Positions 34,077 through 42,583 of a stretch of 47,722 nucleotides of DNA are shown here, in pieces. A program made the translations under genes and the position numbers. Where the stretch lies: NCBI GenBank assembly GCA_965216725.1, contig CBDCGI010000025.1, positions 1 to 47,722 on the forward strand. Reading direction: 5' to 3'. The DNA is from JACZUI01 sp965216725 (GTDB lineage: Bacteria > Actinomycetota > Acidimicrobiia > Spongiisociales > ZC4RG35). Below the pieces are notes generated by a model. The model did no database searches and was not told where the DNA came from. It was given only the letters and a program-made list of their open reading frames with translations. The stretch's first letter is position 1. Each line of letters opens with the position of its first letter.

Positions 34077-35708
34077 ATGCCAGCAAAAGAACTTCGTTTT
34101 GATGAGCAGGCTCGCAAAGGCCTGCAGGCGGGCGTAGACCAGCTCGCCGACACCGTGAAAGTGACGCTCGGTCCCAAGGGTCGCAACGTCGTCTTGGAGA
34201 AGAAGTGGGGCTCACCCACCATCACCAACGACGGCGTGACGATCGCCAAGGAGATCGAGCTCGAAGACCCCTACGAGAACATGGGCGCCAAGCTCGCGTA
34301 CGAGGTCGCCAACAAGACCGACAACGTGGCAGGTGACGGCACCACCACAGCGACGGTTCTCGCCCAGACGATGGTGCGTGAGGGTCTGCGGCAGGTGGCC
34401 GCAGGCGCCAACCCCATGGAGCTCAAGCGGGGAATCGAGCAGGCCGTCGAGGCGGCGGTAAAGGCCATTGGTGACCAGGCGCGTGAGATCCAGACCACCG
34501 AGGAAATCGCTCGGGTCGCCGCCATCTCCGCCAACAACGACATGTCGATCGGCCAAGTCATCGCCGACGCCTTCGACCGTGTCGGCAAAGACGGTGTGAT
34601 CACCGTCGAGGAAGGCCAGACCTTCGGGCTCGAGCTCGAGTTCACCGAGGGCATGCAGTTCGACAAGGGCTACATCTCGCCTTACTTCATCACTGATCCC
34701 GATCGTCAGGAAGCCGTGCTCGACGAGCCCTACATCCTGATCGCCAACCAGAAGATCAGCTCGGTCAACGACCTGGTCCCCGTGTTGGAGAAGGTGATGC
34801 AGCAGGGCAAGCAGGTGCTTGTGGTGGCCGAAGATGTCGAGGGCGAGGCCCTTGCCACTCTCGTCGTCAACAAGATCCGTGGCACGTTCGCCTCGGCGGC
34901 CGTCAAGGCTCCCGGATTCGGCGAGCGGCGCAAGGCCATGCTCCAGGACATCGCCACCCTCACCGGTGGCACAGTGATCTCTGAAGAGGTCGGTCTCAAG
35001 TTGGAGAACGTCACTCTCGAGATGCTGGGCCGGGCCCGCAAGGTTGTCATCTCCAAGGACAACACCACCGTGGTGGACGGCGACGGCTCCGAGACCGACG
35101 TCAAGGCTCGCATCAAGCAGATCGAGCGCGAGATCGAGAACACCGACTCCGACTGGGACCGTGAGAAGCTCCAGGAGCGTCTCGCCAAGCTCTCGGGCGG
35201 TGTTGTCGTGATCAAGGTCGGCGCTGCCACCGAGGTCGAGCTCAAAGAGAAGAAGCACCGCATCGAAGACTCCGTTTCTGCGGCCCGTGCCGCAGTTGAG
35301 GAGGGCATCGTCCCTGGTGGCGGTGTCGCGTTGCTTAGGGCTCAGGCTGCAGTGGAGAAGGTGCGTGGTGGCACCGACGACGAGAAGGCCGGTCGCCGCA
35401 TCGTCCATCGCTCGATGGAGGAGCCACTCCGCCAGATTGCGATCAACGCCGGCTTCGAAGGCGGCGTGGTCGTCGAGCAGGTACGTGGCGGCGAAGGGGC
35501 CTACGGGTTCAACGCTCAGACCGGCGTCTACGAGGACTTGTTCTCGGCGGGCGTGCCAGATCCGGCGAAGGTGACCCGTTCCACGATCCAGAACGCGGCA
35601 TCAATCGCTGCCTTGCTGCTGACCACCGAAGCCTTGGTGGCCGAGCAGAAGGAAGACACCCCACCGATGCCCGCAGGCGGCGGTCACGATCACGGGATGG
35701 ACTTCTAA
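34077..35708 (+). CDS. groEL: Chaperonin GroEL
   Basis: The 543-residue Hsp60 has all hallmarks: KVTLGPKGRNVVLEKKWGSP, AGDGTTTATVLAQ, AAISANNDMSIG and VEEGIVPGGGVALLR. The C-terminal tail PAGGGHDHGMDF is His/Gly/Met-rich as in many actinobacterial GroEL1/2. Length is normal. A strong terminator follows at 35729. Confidence 0.98.
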   Translation: MPAKELRFDEQARKGLQAGVDQLADTVKVTLGPKGRNVVLEKKWGSPTITNDGVTIAKEIELEDPYENMGAKLAYEVANKTDNVAGDGTTTATVLAQTMVREGLRQVAAGANPMELKRGIEQAVEAAVKAIGDQAREIQTTEEIARVAAISANNDMSIGQVIADAFDRVGKDGVITVEEGQTFGLELEFTEGMQFDKGYISPYFITDPDRQEAVLDEPYILIANQKISSVNDLVPVLEKVMQQGKQVLVVAEDVEGEALATLVVNKIRGTFASAAVKAPGFGERRKAMLQDIATLTGGTVISEEVGLKLENVTLEMLGRARKVVISKDNTTVVDGDGSETDVKARIKQIEREIENTDSDWDREKLQERLAKLSGGVVVIKVGAATEVELKEKKHRIEDSVSAARAAVEEGIVPGGGVALLRAQAAVEKVRGGTDDEKAGRRIVHRSMEEPLRQIAINAGFEGGVVVEQVRGGEGAYGFNAQTGVYEDLFSAGVPDPAKVTRSTIQNAASIAALLLTTEALVAEQKEDTPPMPAGGGHDHGMDF

Positions 35709-35728
35709 GTCCCCACCCGCATATTGAG

Positions 35729-35756
35729 AAAAGGGGGCCTTCGGGCCCCCTTTTTT
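35729..35756 (+). terminator. Rho-independent terminator of groES-groEL
   Basis: An 11-bp stem, AAAAGGGGGCC with GGCCCCCTTTT, encloses a TTCG tetraloop and runs into six Ts, 20 bases after the groEL stop. Confidence 0.95.
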
Positions 35757-35802
35757 GCGTTCCGACGGCCCCGTGGAGCGTGGCCGACGGCCCCGCCAAA
35801 TA

Positions 35803-35836
35803 GCGTCCTTAGGAGCAGGGCGTCAAATGTGGGACG
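35803..35836 (-). repeat. 34-nt interspersed repeat, copy 1 (inverted relative to copies 2-4)
   Basis: Read on the minus strand it matches copy 2 at 27 of 34 positions and copy 4 at 27 of 34. It contains the conserved palindrome TCCTNAGGA. The stop codon of the AbiEi/DUF559 gene lies inside it. Confidence 0.75.
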
Positions 35837-36760
35837 TTTCGTGTTCAGAATCCTCGAGGCCGGCCTTCACCGCAGCCACGACGTAGCTGGGCCGCCTGGT
35901 TAGATCGGCCCACGTGAACCGGAGCACCGTCCAGCCGGCTAGTTGAGCGAGATTGTCACGACGTCGGTCTGCCTGCCAAGAGCGAGGATCGTTGTGCCAA
36001 CGCCAGCTGTCAGCTTCGACTATGAGCTTCGAATCAAGATAGACGATGTCCACTCTGCCGTACATGTGACGCAGCCAGGGCGGTGTCCACTGGGTTCCGG
36101 GCAGCGGTAATCCAGCCAGACGTGAGGAGGTCGATGAGGCGACTCTCCATCGTCGAATCGGTGACCAGGTTGGCGTCGAGTCGATCTTGCAGAATCAGTC
36201 GCAGAGTACGGACTCCTGGCTTGCCGCTCCGAGCCAGAGACTGCAGCATCTCCCAGGTCTGCTCGATATGCTCGCGATGCGGATTGCGGTTGGCATCGTC
36301 AAGCGCTCGACGCAGTGCCCGATATGGCAACACAGCTGCCAGATCGACCATGGTTCGTGAGCCGATGGTGGTCGGAATGTCGTTGACGAGCGTGATGTGA
36401 TCGGGAGAAAGATCGGTCAGCTGATGGACGGCGACTCCTTTGAATCGATTACTGCGTCTGATCGGCACCGACACCACTGGACGCCGTTCGATGAAGCCAT
36501 CGATACCGTGGAGACGCGCTGCCGACTCGATGTGAGGCGACACCGTTGAGGGAATGGGTTGCCGCGAGCAGCATGGTCTCCTCGCTGGATTTCACTCCTG
36601 GTGTGGCGTATATCCCTGGCCCCAGGGTGATGAGCGCACCGTCGGCGACCCGGCGAGCCAGAGTGCTCTTGCTCATTCCGAGGGCGATCGCTTCGCCACG
36701 GGTAACGAGACCGTGGTTCTTACCTGCGTGCTCGAACACGAGCCGATCTGCTTCCCCCAC
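35823..36760 (-). pseudogene. AbiEi-type / DUF559 domain protein, two frame breaks
   Basis: Three overlapping minus-strand frames assemble into one about 311-residue protein if one extra base is ignored near 36525-36531 and another near 36107-36118. The N-terminus (GTG 36760) is a winged-helix AbiEi-like domain: GKNHGLVTRGEAIALGMSKSTLARRV, then GPGIYATPG. After ASH the shifted frame resumes ESAARLHGIDGF and IGSRTMVDLAAVLP. After LLTSGW the third frame resumes LPLPGTQWTPPW, then the DUF559/Vsr-like nuclease part VDIVYLDSKLIVEADSWRWH and GWTVLRFTWADL. Such proteins are common, often multi-copy, in actinobacteria. The breaks may be real decay or read errors. The gene is bracketed by the 34-nt repeats. 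Confidence 0.75.
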
Positions 36761-36817
36761 GTCACGACCTTGCCATGCAGGGTGTCTAAATGGAAGAGAC
36801 GCGTTCTCCGAGTGATT

Positions 36818-36851
36818 TGTCCCAAATGTGAAGCTCTCCTCCTGAGGACGC
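36818..36851 (+). repeat. 34-nt interspersed repeat, copy 2
   Basis: It is preceded by 19 bases (36799-36817) also found before copy 4, so the full unit may be about 53 bases. It contains TCCTGAGGA and abuts copy 3. Confidence 0.75.
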
Positions 36852-36884
36852 GTCGCATATCTGAAGCTCTCGTCCTGAGGACTC
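36851..36884 (+). repeat. 34-nt interspersed repeat, copy 3 (tandem with copy 2)
   Basis: It matches copy 2 at 28 of 34 positions, with a 33-base period. It holds the 11-base palindrome GTCCTGAGGAC. Confidence 0.75.
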
Positions 36885-36964
36885 GTCGCAGCGGACGAGG
36901 AAGGTCAGGGTCCTTCACGTTGACAACTGCCTCGGGGGTCGAGAGGCGCGTTCTGCGCGTCATT

Positions 36965-36998
36965 CGTCCCAGATACGACGCTGTCCTCCTTAGGACGC
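36965..36998 (+). repeat. 34-nt interspersed repeat, copy 4
   Basis: It matches copy 1 (reverse strand) at 27 of 34 positions. With the 19 preceding bases it forms a second 53-base unit. It ends four bases before the stop codon of the LLM oxidoreductase gene. Confidence 0.75.
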
Positions 36999-37002
36999 GG
37001 TT

Positions 37003-37847
37003 TTAGAGGTCTAGTGCTGCCGCCAGTTTGTCGAGACGGGGAATGACTACGTCGGGGCCGAGAGGTGGAAGCGTGAACACGGTCACGGTCGACGCCGGCG
37101 TCGCGGAGACGGTCGACGACGTCGAGCTTGGCGGAGTAGGCGGTCACATCGAAAGCGAGCGGGTCTCTGCCTGCCTCGGCGACCGCTTCCCGCACCCGCG
37201 CTACCCTGGTCCACGATGTCCATGCGGGTGCCTAATGGAATCCAGCCGTCGCAGTATTCGACCATGTCCGCCGTCGTCTTCGGTCCCGCAGCCGCTCCCA
37301 TGAGTATCGGTGGGTGGGGCTTCTGACTTGGCTTGGGCCACGCCCATGTCGGCTCCAGGCCGATTCTCTCTCCCTGGTATTCCGCTTCTTCCTGAGTCCA
37401 CAACGTCTTCATGAGGAGAATCTTCTCCCGCATCAGGGCTCTGCGTTCGGTGTACTCCACGCCGTGTTGTCTCATCTCCTCCTTGTTCCAGCCGTAGCCG
37501 ACGCCGAATAGGACCCGGCCTCCCGACAGTGAGTCAAGAGACGCCACCTCTTTCGCGGTCCATATCGGGTCACGCTGAGCCACCAGCGCGATACCGGTGC
37601 CGAGTTTGATGCGCTCAGTGACGGCTGCGGCGTAGGCGAGAGAGACGAAGAGATCGTTGGTCCGCCAATAGTGCTCGGGTAGAGGTGGCGCGTCTTTGAC
37701 TCCACCCCAGGGTGTCTCCCTCGAAGATGGGATATGGCTGTGCTCGGGGAACCACAACGAGTCGAACCCCCTGTCCTCGACCTCACGCGCCAGGTGGTCG
37801 GGTCGAATTGCCGAATCGGTGGGGAAGATGAAAACTCCGTATTCCAT
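37003..37847 (-). CDS. LLM-class flavin-dependent oxidoreductase (F420/FMN luciferase-like), two frame breaks
   Basis: ATG 37847 gives MEYGVFIFPTDSAIRPDHLA. The TIM-barrel family segments RGFDSLWFPEHSHIP, VTERIKLGTGIALVAQRDP, LDSLSGGRVLFGVGYGWN and PHPPILMGAAAGPKT are clear. The frame is lost after MDIVDQ. Removing one base of the run 37204-37206 restores VARVREAVAEAGRDPLAFDV. Removing one base of 37087-37088 restores VTVFTLPPLGPDVVIPRL, ending LAAALDL at the TAA 37003-37005; total about 280 residues, the family norm. Cofactor (F420 or FMN) and substrate are unknown. Confidence 0.82.
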
Positions 37848-37865
37848 AGGGAGTGACGCTAAACG

Positions 37866-38897
37866 ATGAGCCTGAATCAACGCATTCGAGACGAGATTGC
37901 ATCGACCGGTCCGATGCCCTTCGAGCGTTTCATGGAGATCTCCTTGTACGACCCGGAGGCCGGGTTCTTCACATCAGGCGAGCTTCGTTCGGCGAAGTCA
38001 GGCGACTTCCTCACCTCGCCGGAGGTCAGTTCCCTGTTCGGGGAGACGCTCGGTGTCTTCGTCGCCAACGAGAAGGCTCGTCTGGGAGAACCGTTTCAGT
38101 TGGTGGAGGTGGCCGCAGGTTCGGGATCCCTGCTGCGCCCGATCCTCGATCGAGTGGAAGTAGCGGCAATGGCCGTTGAAGCGTCACCGGCAGCACGAGC
38201 GGCTCTGGCCGACGTGGTTCCGGTCACCGACACCCTTCCGGAGAGCATCCGAGGAGTAGTTATCGCCAACGAGCTTGTGGACAATCTGCCCATGGCGGTC
38301 GCCCAGCGGGTGGGGGTGGAGTGGCGTGAGCGACGGGTCGCCAATAGAGAAGACGGCTTCGAGCTCGTTGACGCCGAGCCGCGACCAGAGGTTCTCTCCT
38401 GGCTAGTGGCGTACGCGGGAGAGGTCGACGACGGTGGCTGGGTGGAGGTACAGCTCACCGCACGGGAATGGGTCCGGGATGTTCTGGATCGGCTGAGTGA
38501 TGGCACCTTGGTCGTCATCGACTACGGCGATACGGCGGAGGGTCTGTTGCCTCGTCGCCGTGACGGAACTCTGCGTACCTATCGCGCCCATCACTTGGGG
38601 CCACACCCGTTAGATGAGCCGGGCGCCACCGACATCACGGCAGACGTCAACTTCACGGCACTCTTGGCCGCCGCAGCCGAAGGGGGTGCCACCGTGGAGT
38701 TGATGCGTCAGGATGACTTTCTCACCGGGCTGGGGCTTCGCGACCGGCTCTCGGAGTTGCGAACAGAGGGGTTGGATGCCGCTCGGGCCGGAGACACGAT
38801 GCGTCAGTTGCAAATGAAGACCCTGGCAACTGAGGCGGAAACACTGCTTCACCCCAGGGGCTTGGGCGACTTCAGAGTGCTAATTGCCACAAAGTGA
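37866..38897 (+). CDS. SAM-dependent methyltransferase, MidA/NDUFAF7 family (DUF185)
   Basis: The 343-residue ATG-started protein begins MSLNQRIRDEIASTGPMPFERFMEISLYDPEAGFF, the typical MidA opening. FLTSPEVSSLFGE, LVEVAAGSGSLLRPIL (SAM-binding loop) and VVIANELVDNLPMAV (NELxDxxP) follow. The mitochondrial homologue methylates a complex I subunit; the bacterial target is uncertain. It is divergent from the LLM gene with 18 bases between their starts. Confidence 0.9.
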   Translation: MSLNQRIRDEIASTGPMPFERFMEISLYDPEAGFFTSGELRSAKSGDFLTSPEVSSLFGETLGVFVANEKARLGEPFQLVEVAAGSGSLLRPILDRVEVAAMAVEASPAARAALADVVPVTDTLPESIRGVVIANELVDNLPMAVAQRVGVEWRERRVANREDGFELVDAEPRPEVLSWLVAYAGEVDDGGWVEVQLTAREWVRDVLDRLSDGTLVVIDYGDTAEGLLPRRRDGTLRTYRAHHLGPHPLDEPGATDITADVNFTALLAAAAEGGATVELMRQDDFLTGLGLRDRLSELRTEGLDAARAGDTMRQLQMKTLATEAETLLHPRGLGDFRVLIATK

Positions 38898-38928
38898 CCG
38901 GGAACCGACAATTGAGGCACTTCGTCTT

Positions 38929-39429
38929 ATGATCATGGACGTGATGAAACGAGCCGGATTGGGCCTCGTCGTAGCTTTGGTATTGGCCGCCTGTGGCGTC
39001 GAATCCGACACGGGAGCGGATACGACCATTCCGCAGCCAGAGGTTGCCGAGACCTCAAACGTTCCCGATACGACCATCCAGGAGACAGTCGTGGATTCAA
39101 CACTCGGATCGACACAGGATGAGGATCCGTTGACCGCTGCGATCAAGGACCTTTCCCGAAGACTCCAAGTCACCGCAGAAGACGTCGAGGTGGTGAAGGC
39201 GGAAGGCGGCTACTGGAACGACCTCAGCGTCGGCTGCCCCGAAGACGGGGTCGCATACGCGCAGATGGTGGTCCAGGGATACCGGTTCGAGCTCCAGGTC
39301 GACGGAACGATCTACGTCTATCACCAGGGAGGCACAGAGCCGGTGTTCCTATGCCAGATTCCGGCGGGCGACGGTTTCCTGCCCGACAAGACCGTTCCCC
39401 AGCCGTCCGTTCCCCCACCCCGCGAGTAG
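38929..39429 (+). CDS. Small lipoprotein, copy 1 of a paralogous pair, function unknown
   Basis: The ATG at 38929 has GAGG 11 bases upstream; ATG 38944 is an alternative. The lipobox LVLAAC follows a short hydrophobic helix (MKRAGLGLVVALVLAAC). A Thr/Glu-rich linker (about 30 residues) precedes a C-terminal domain of about 100 residues: DLSRRLQVTAEDVEVVKAE, WNDLSVGCPEDGVAYAQM, GYRFELQVDGTIYVYHQGG and VFLCQIPAG. The same GCPE...YxYHxGG...C pattern occurs in the lipoprotein at 42005. It is a widespread but unnamed actinobacterial/cyanobacterial pattern as far as I recall. It converges on the M6 protease gene over a hairpin. Confidence 0.75.
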   Translation: MIMDVMKRAGLGLVVALVLAACGVESDTGADTTIPQPEVAETSNVPDTTIQETVVDSTLGSTQDEDPLTAAIKDLSRRLQVTAEDVEVVKAEGGYWNDLSVGCPEDGVAYAQMVVQGYRFELQVDGTIYVYHQGGTEPVFLCQIPAGDGFLPDKTVPQPSVPPPRE

Positions 39430-39443
39430 GAAGCGTCCCAAAG

Positions 39444-39475
39444 AAGTGAGCCCCGGGTTTTCCCGGGGCTCACTT
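39444..39475. terminator. Bidirectional hairpin terminator
   Basis: A perfect 14-bp stem, AAGTGAGCCCCGGG with its complement, and a TTTT loop lie between the convergent lipoprotein and M6 protease genes. There is no long T tract. Confidence 0.8.
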
Positions 39476-39492
39476 GCATCAGTCGAGTTCGG

Positions 39493-41820
39493 TCACTTCA
39501 CCAGAACCTGCATGAAGTTCCCACCCTGGCTCACATTCTTGATGATGATCTGTGTTCCAGTGTGCGGGTTGATCACGCCGGCTGTTGGTGTCTCCGGGTT
39601 GTAGTACTGGAGATTGTCGTTGAACTTCTTCACCGCAGGCTGGCTGGGGTGATACGACGGCTGACTCAGCCAGTGGAGCGTGATTGCATCCGTCGGCTCG
39701 AGTGAGAACGTCGAGTCGTAGCTCTGGATTCGACTTCTCCAGATACCTCCGTCGCCCCGGTACATCGTCGCCGGGTGGGCGTCGATGGGCAGGATCAAAC
39801 CCTCACCGGGATGGGCACTGACACTGTTGTCCGACTGGGACGTGTCCCAGTAGCTGATCAGCAGCCCGTCCTGATACGGGAAGCGCTCGACCCAGTTGCC
39901 CAACGTCGGGTCGTCGAGGAACCCGAAGTTGTAAGGTCCGCTGGCTAGGCCGGCGTCCTCACCCCGGTACTGCCGATACTCGGCGATGTACGCGTTGAAG
40001 TGTGAGGATTCCTCGGTTCCGGTCGTGGCTTTGAACCCGTCGAGGGTCCAGCTCGCACCGTCATCTTCGGCATCGCCTACAGAGACACCGTCGATCTGGA
40101 TGTCGTCGACCATGAAGCCGGGGTTGACCACAGCGACATCGGTCCAATAGCGGAATCCGATGTAGGAGTAGCCGCTGACGTCTGCCGTCAGGTTCACCCA
40201 GCCACCGGAGCTTCCGGTGATGCCGAAGCCGAAGTTCTGACCGTTGGGATCAGTCGTCGTCGAGACGTTGGTTTCGATTTCGGTCCAGGTTGTGCCGTCG
40301 GTTGAACCAACGAGATAGGCATAGTCCCAGTCCACTTCGATATCGAAGTTGGCCTGAGCCGTCAGGTTGGTGCCTGGTGTGATCTCCCTCGTCATTGTGT
40401 TGTCGAGGTCGTTGCCCTGGCCGCTATAGAAGAACTTGTCTCCTTGTGGCGGGTCGGCGATCACGGTGGTGACCTGCTTGTCCGGCAAAACCACGATCAG
40501 GGCTTGGGCCTGCTTCGTGGTCGTGGTCGATGGTCCCAGCTTGTGTGACGACTTGGTGTCGGCAAAAGCGACCTCATAGTCGAGCCAGCCGAGCTGGAAC
40601 TTCTCCCAAGCACCCATGTGGTTGGGGCGGGACCCGATGTCCTCGCCACCATCGTTCATCCACGAGCCTGATGACATCAGCGTCCAGAACCCGGTGGAGT
40701 TCTCGCAGGTGGACCCGCAGGTGTTGCCCGAGGTGTCGTACAGATCGGGCAGGCCGAGGTCGTGGGCGTACTCGTGGGCAAAGACCCCTACGCCGCCGTT
40801 CTCCGGCTCGATCGTGTAATCGCCGATCCAGTACTTCGAGTCGCCGATCGGCGTGCCACCAAATGGGACAACAGTTCCATCGTCGAGAGTTGGACCGCCA
40901 GTTCCGATTCCGACCAGCTGGACGTACCAGCGGTGTGACCAGATGGCGTCGGAGCCCTGGGCCCCTCCACCGGCTTCCTGTCCCTCTCCGGAGTGGACGA
41001 TCTGGAAATGGTCGATGTAGCCGTCGGGCTCATCGAAGTTCCCGTCGCCGTCGTGGTCGTAACGATCCCACGTGTCGAAACGACTCAGATAGTCGTCGAT
41101 CTCAGCAGCTGACATGCCGGCGGCCAACTGGGTGTTGTACCAAGAGCCAACGGTGTCGTCGACGAACCACCAGGTAGTGCTGCAGACGATGCTCCCGCAC
41201 CAGTCGCGCCCGTAGTGGGCGGCGTTATAAGGAACGCCGACCCAGTCCTCGACGATTCCATCGACGGAGTACCGGTTCGATGACATCTCCTCATACAAGG
41301 CACGAACGGAGACGTCATTGTCGAACATGACGCCTTCGAAATAATCCCTGTTGAAGTCGTCGACCCAAATCGTCGTGTTGTCCACGTTTCGATCTGGCTC
41401 TGCGATCTCGTTGTGCAGTGGCCCGGGGATTCCGCTCTGCAGGATCCCGAACGGCGAGTCAAGCTCACCGAACTCTCCGAGCACCGTCCAAATCTCGTCG
41501 GTGTCTTCGCGTTCGAGCTCGACGTACTGGCCGGGAGCCAGCTTGACCACACCCTTACCGTTTGGCGTTGCCTTGCCGGCAACGACAGCTTCCAAGGCCT
41601 CCTGGCGCTGGGCCCGTTGCTCCTGCGCCATTGGGCTCGGAATGTCGTCGACGTCGTAACCCTGCGATGAGGGCAAAGCCGTCGGGGCGTTCACTGAAGC
41701 CGCGGCCGGAGCCGGGTCGGGTGATTCCCCGTTTCCGATTTGTCTTGCGGCCCCCGCAGGTAGCGCCAACGCAAAAGCGGTGGCGAGCGCGACCACAAGC
41801 CCGAGAAGTTTCCCTCTCAA
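39493..41820 (-). CDS. Secreted immune-inhibitor-A-like metalloprotease (peptidase M6)
   Basis: TTG 41820 with GGAGG seven bases upstream gives MRGKLLGLVVALATAFALALPAGAA, a classic signal peptide; 775 residues. The zinc site is HEYAHDLGLPDLYD (His349, Glu350, His353), preceded by IGDYTIEPENGGVGVFA, as in the M6/InhA family. A pro-region (QEQRAQRQEALEAVVAG), a beta-rich region with VDWDYAYLVGSTDGTTWTEI and a VDDIQIDGV segment typical of MAM-like/jelly-roll domains complete it. Its promoter, leader and signal peptide closely resemble those of the S8 protease gene. Confidence 0.9.
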   Translation of the reverse strand: MRGKLLGLVVALATAFALALPAGAARQIGNGESPDPAPAAASVNAPTALPSSQGYDVDDIPSPMAQEQRAQRQEALEAVVAGKATPNGKGVVKLAPGQYVELEREDTDEIWTVLGEFGELDSPFGILQSGIPGPLHNEIAEPDRNVDNTTIWVDDFNRDYFEGVMFDNDVSVRALYEEMSSNRYSVDGIVEDWVGVPYNAAHYGRDWCGSIVCSTTWWFVDDTVGSWYNTQLAAGMSAAEIDDYLSRFDTWDRYDHDGDGNFDEPDGYIDHFQIVHSGEGQEAGGGAQGSDAIWSHRWYVQLVGIGTGGPTLDDGTVVPFGGTPIGDSKYWIGDYTIEPENGGVGVFAHEYAHDLGLPDLYDTSGNTCGSTCENSTGFWTLMSSGSWMNDGGEDIGSRPNHMGAWEKFQLGWLDYEVAFADTKSSHKLGPSTTTTKQAQALIVVLPDKQVTTVIADPPQGDKFFYSGQGNDLDNTMTREITPGTNLTAQANFDIEVDWDYAYLVGSTDGTTWTEIETNVSTTTDPNGQNFGFGITGSSGGWVNLTADVSGYSYIGFRYWTDVAVVNPGFMVDDIQIDGVSVGDAEDDGASWTLDGFKATTGTEESSHFNAYIAEYRQYRGEDAGLASGPYNFGFLDDPTLGNWVERFPYQDGLLISYWDTSQSDNSVSAHPGEGLILPIDAHPATMYRGDGGIWRSRIQSYDSTFSLEPTDAITLHWLSQPSYHPSQPAVKKFNDNLQYYNPETPTAGVINPHTGTQIIIKNVSQGGNFMQVLVK

Positions 41821-41881
41821 AGTTATTCCTCCCTGTACCTTCGCTCGCGTGTGGGCCGAAGCTCCCCCTGGGGAGGACTCC

Positions 41882-41919
41882 CACACTTAGCGTGAGCCTA
41901 CACCACCCGGAGAGTCGAC
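41882..41919 (-). promoter_or_regulatory. Promoter and overlapping palindrome of the M6 protease gene
   Basis: On the minus strand TCGACG, 18 bases, then TAGGCT (41900-41895). Directly after the -10 box is CACGC-TAA-GTGTG (41894-41882), an inverted repeat (one G-T pair) spanning the expected transcription start. The S8 gene has the equivalent element with changed but still pairing bases. Confidence 0.5.
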
Positions 41920-42004
41920 GTCGAGTGGAGCGGGCGGGCGGAACCGGCCCGCCGTTGCGAACGTCCAAAGAGAGTTGATGAGGAGACCTCTAGGATTTCA
42001 CGTC

Positions 42005-42526
42005 GTGAAGCCAATGCTGTTGATTGCCGCTCTGGGTCTGGTACTCGCCGGATGCACCGCGAGCGGTGACGACGCGTCTACTACAAGCCAAGTGGTGCCG
42101 AAAGGCCCCGATTCCACATCTAAACAAGACTCACAGTCAGCAGCCGAAGAGACTCGGTATCCGATCGACCGGGGGCTTGACCCAATGGTTTCCATGGCGG
42201 CTGATGACCTGTCGAAACGAGAGCGGATCGAGCGTGATCAGATACGGGTGTTGAACGCCTATCTGGTGACTTTCCCAGACAGCTCGCTGGGTTGCCCCGA
42301 GGCTGATGAGGCATATCTCCCCGTGGTGACCGACGGCTCGGTGATCGAGTTGGTCGTCGATGGTGTCGTCTACAGATATCACACCGGTGGAGACCTCACC
42401 GAGCCATTCTTCTGCGAAGAGCCGGCACGAGACGAGTCGCCGCTGGATGGGACTCCACTCGAGCTCGAAGACCGGAAGGACGATTATCCGGGCGAGACCG
42501 TGCCTCCACCCAGGTTCGACGATTGA
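42005..42526 (+). CDS. Small lipoprotein, copy 2 of a paralogous pair, function unknown
   Basis: GTG 42005 gives MKPMLLIAALGLVLAGC with a clean lipobox and AGGA nine bases upstream; ATG 41978 is a longer alternative. The 173-residue product has a Ser/Thr/Gln-rich linker and the same C-terminal domain as the protein at 38929: DDLSKRERIERDQIRVLNAY, SSLGCPEADEAYLPVV, IELVVDGVVYRYHTGGDL and PFFCEEPA. It is divergent from the M6 protease gene and converges on the S8 protease gene across a hairpin at 42533. Confidence 0.75.
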   Translation: MKPMLLIAALGLVLAGCTASGDDASTTSQVVPKGPDSTSKQDSQSAAEETRYPIDRGLDPMVSMAADDLSKRERIERDQIRVLNAYLVTFPDSSLGCPEADEAYLPVVTDGSVIELVVDGVVYRYHTGGDLTEPFFCEEPARDESPLDGTPLELEDRKDDYPGETVPPPRFDD

Positions 42527-42532
42527 CTACGC

Positions 42533-42563
42533 GAAGAGGGGGCGCTTGAAGCGCCCCCTCTTC
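42533..42563. terminator. Bidirectional hairpin terminator
   Basis: GAAGAGGGGGCGCT pairs with AGCGCCCCCTCTTC around a short TGA loop, between the convergent lipoprotein and S8 protease genes. Confidence 0.85.
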
Positions 42564-42583
42564 TCTCGGTCTGGATCGGTTAC

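Noticed and set aside
34212..35408. Long minus-strand open frame (398 codons) opposite groEL
   Set aside because: It mirrors groEL, is rich in Leu/Gly/Asp/His from reversed codons and has no ribosome site or family motif.
36818..36998. CRISPR-like array
   Set aside because: The 34-nt units are tandem or irregularly spaced, have no uniform spacers, diverge from each other and no cas genes are nearby.
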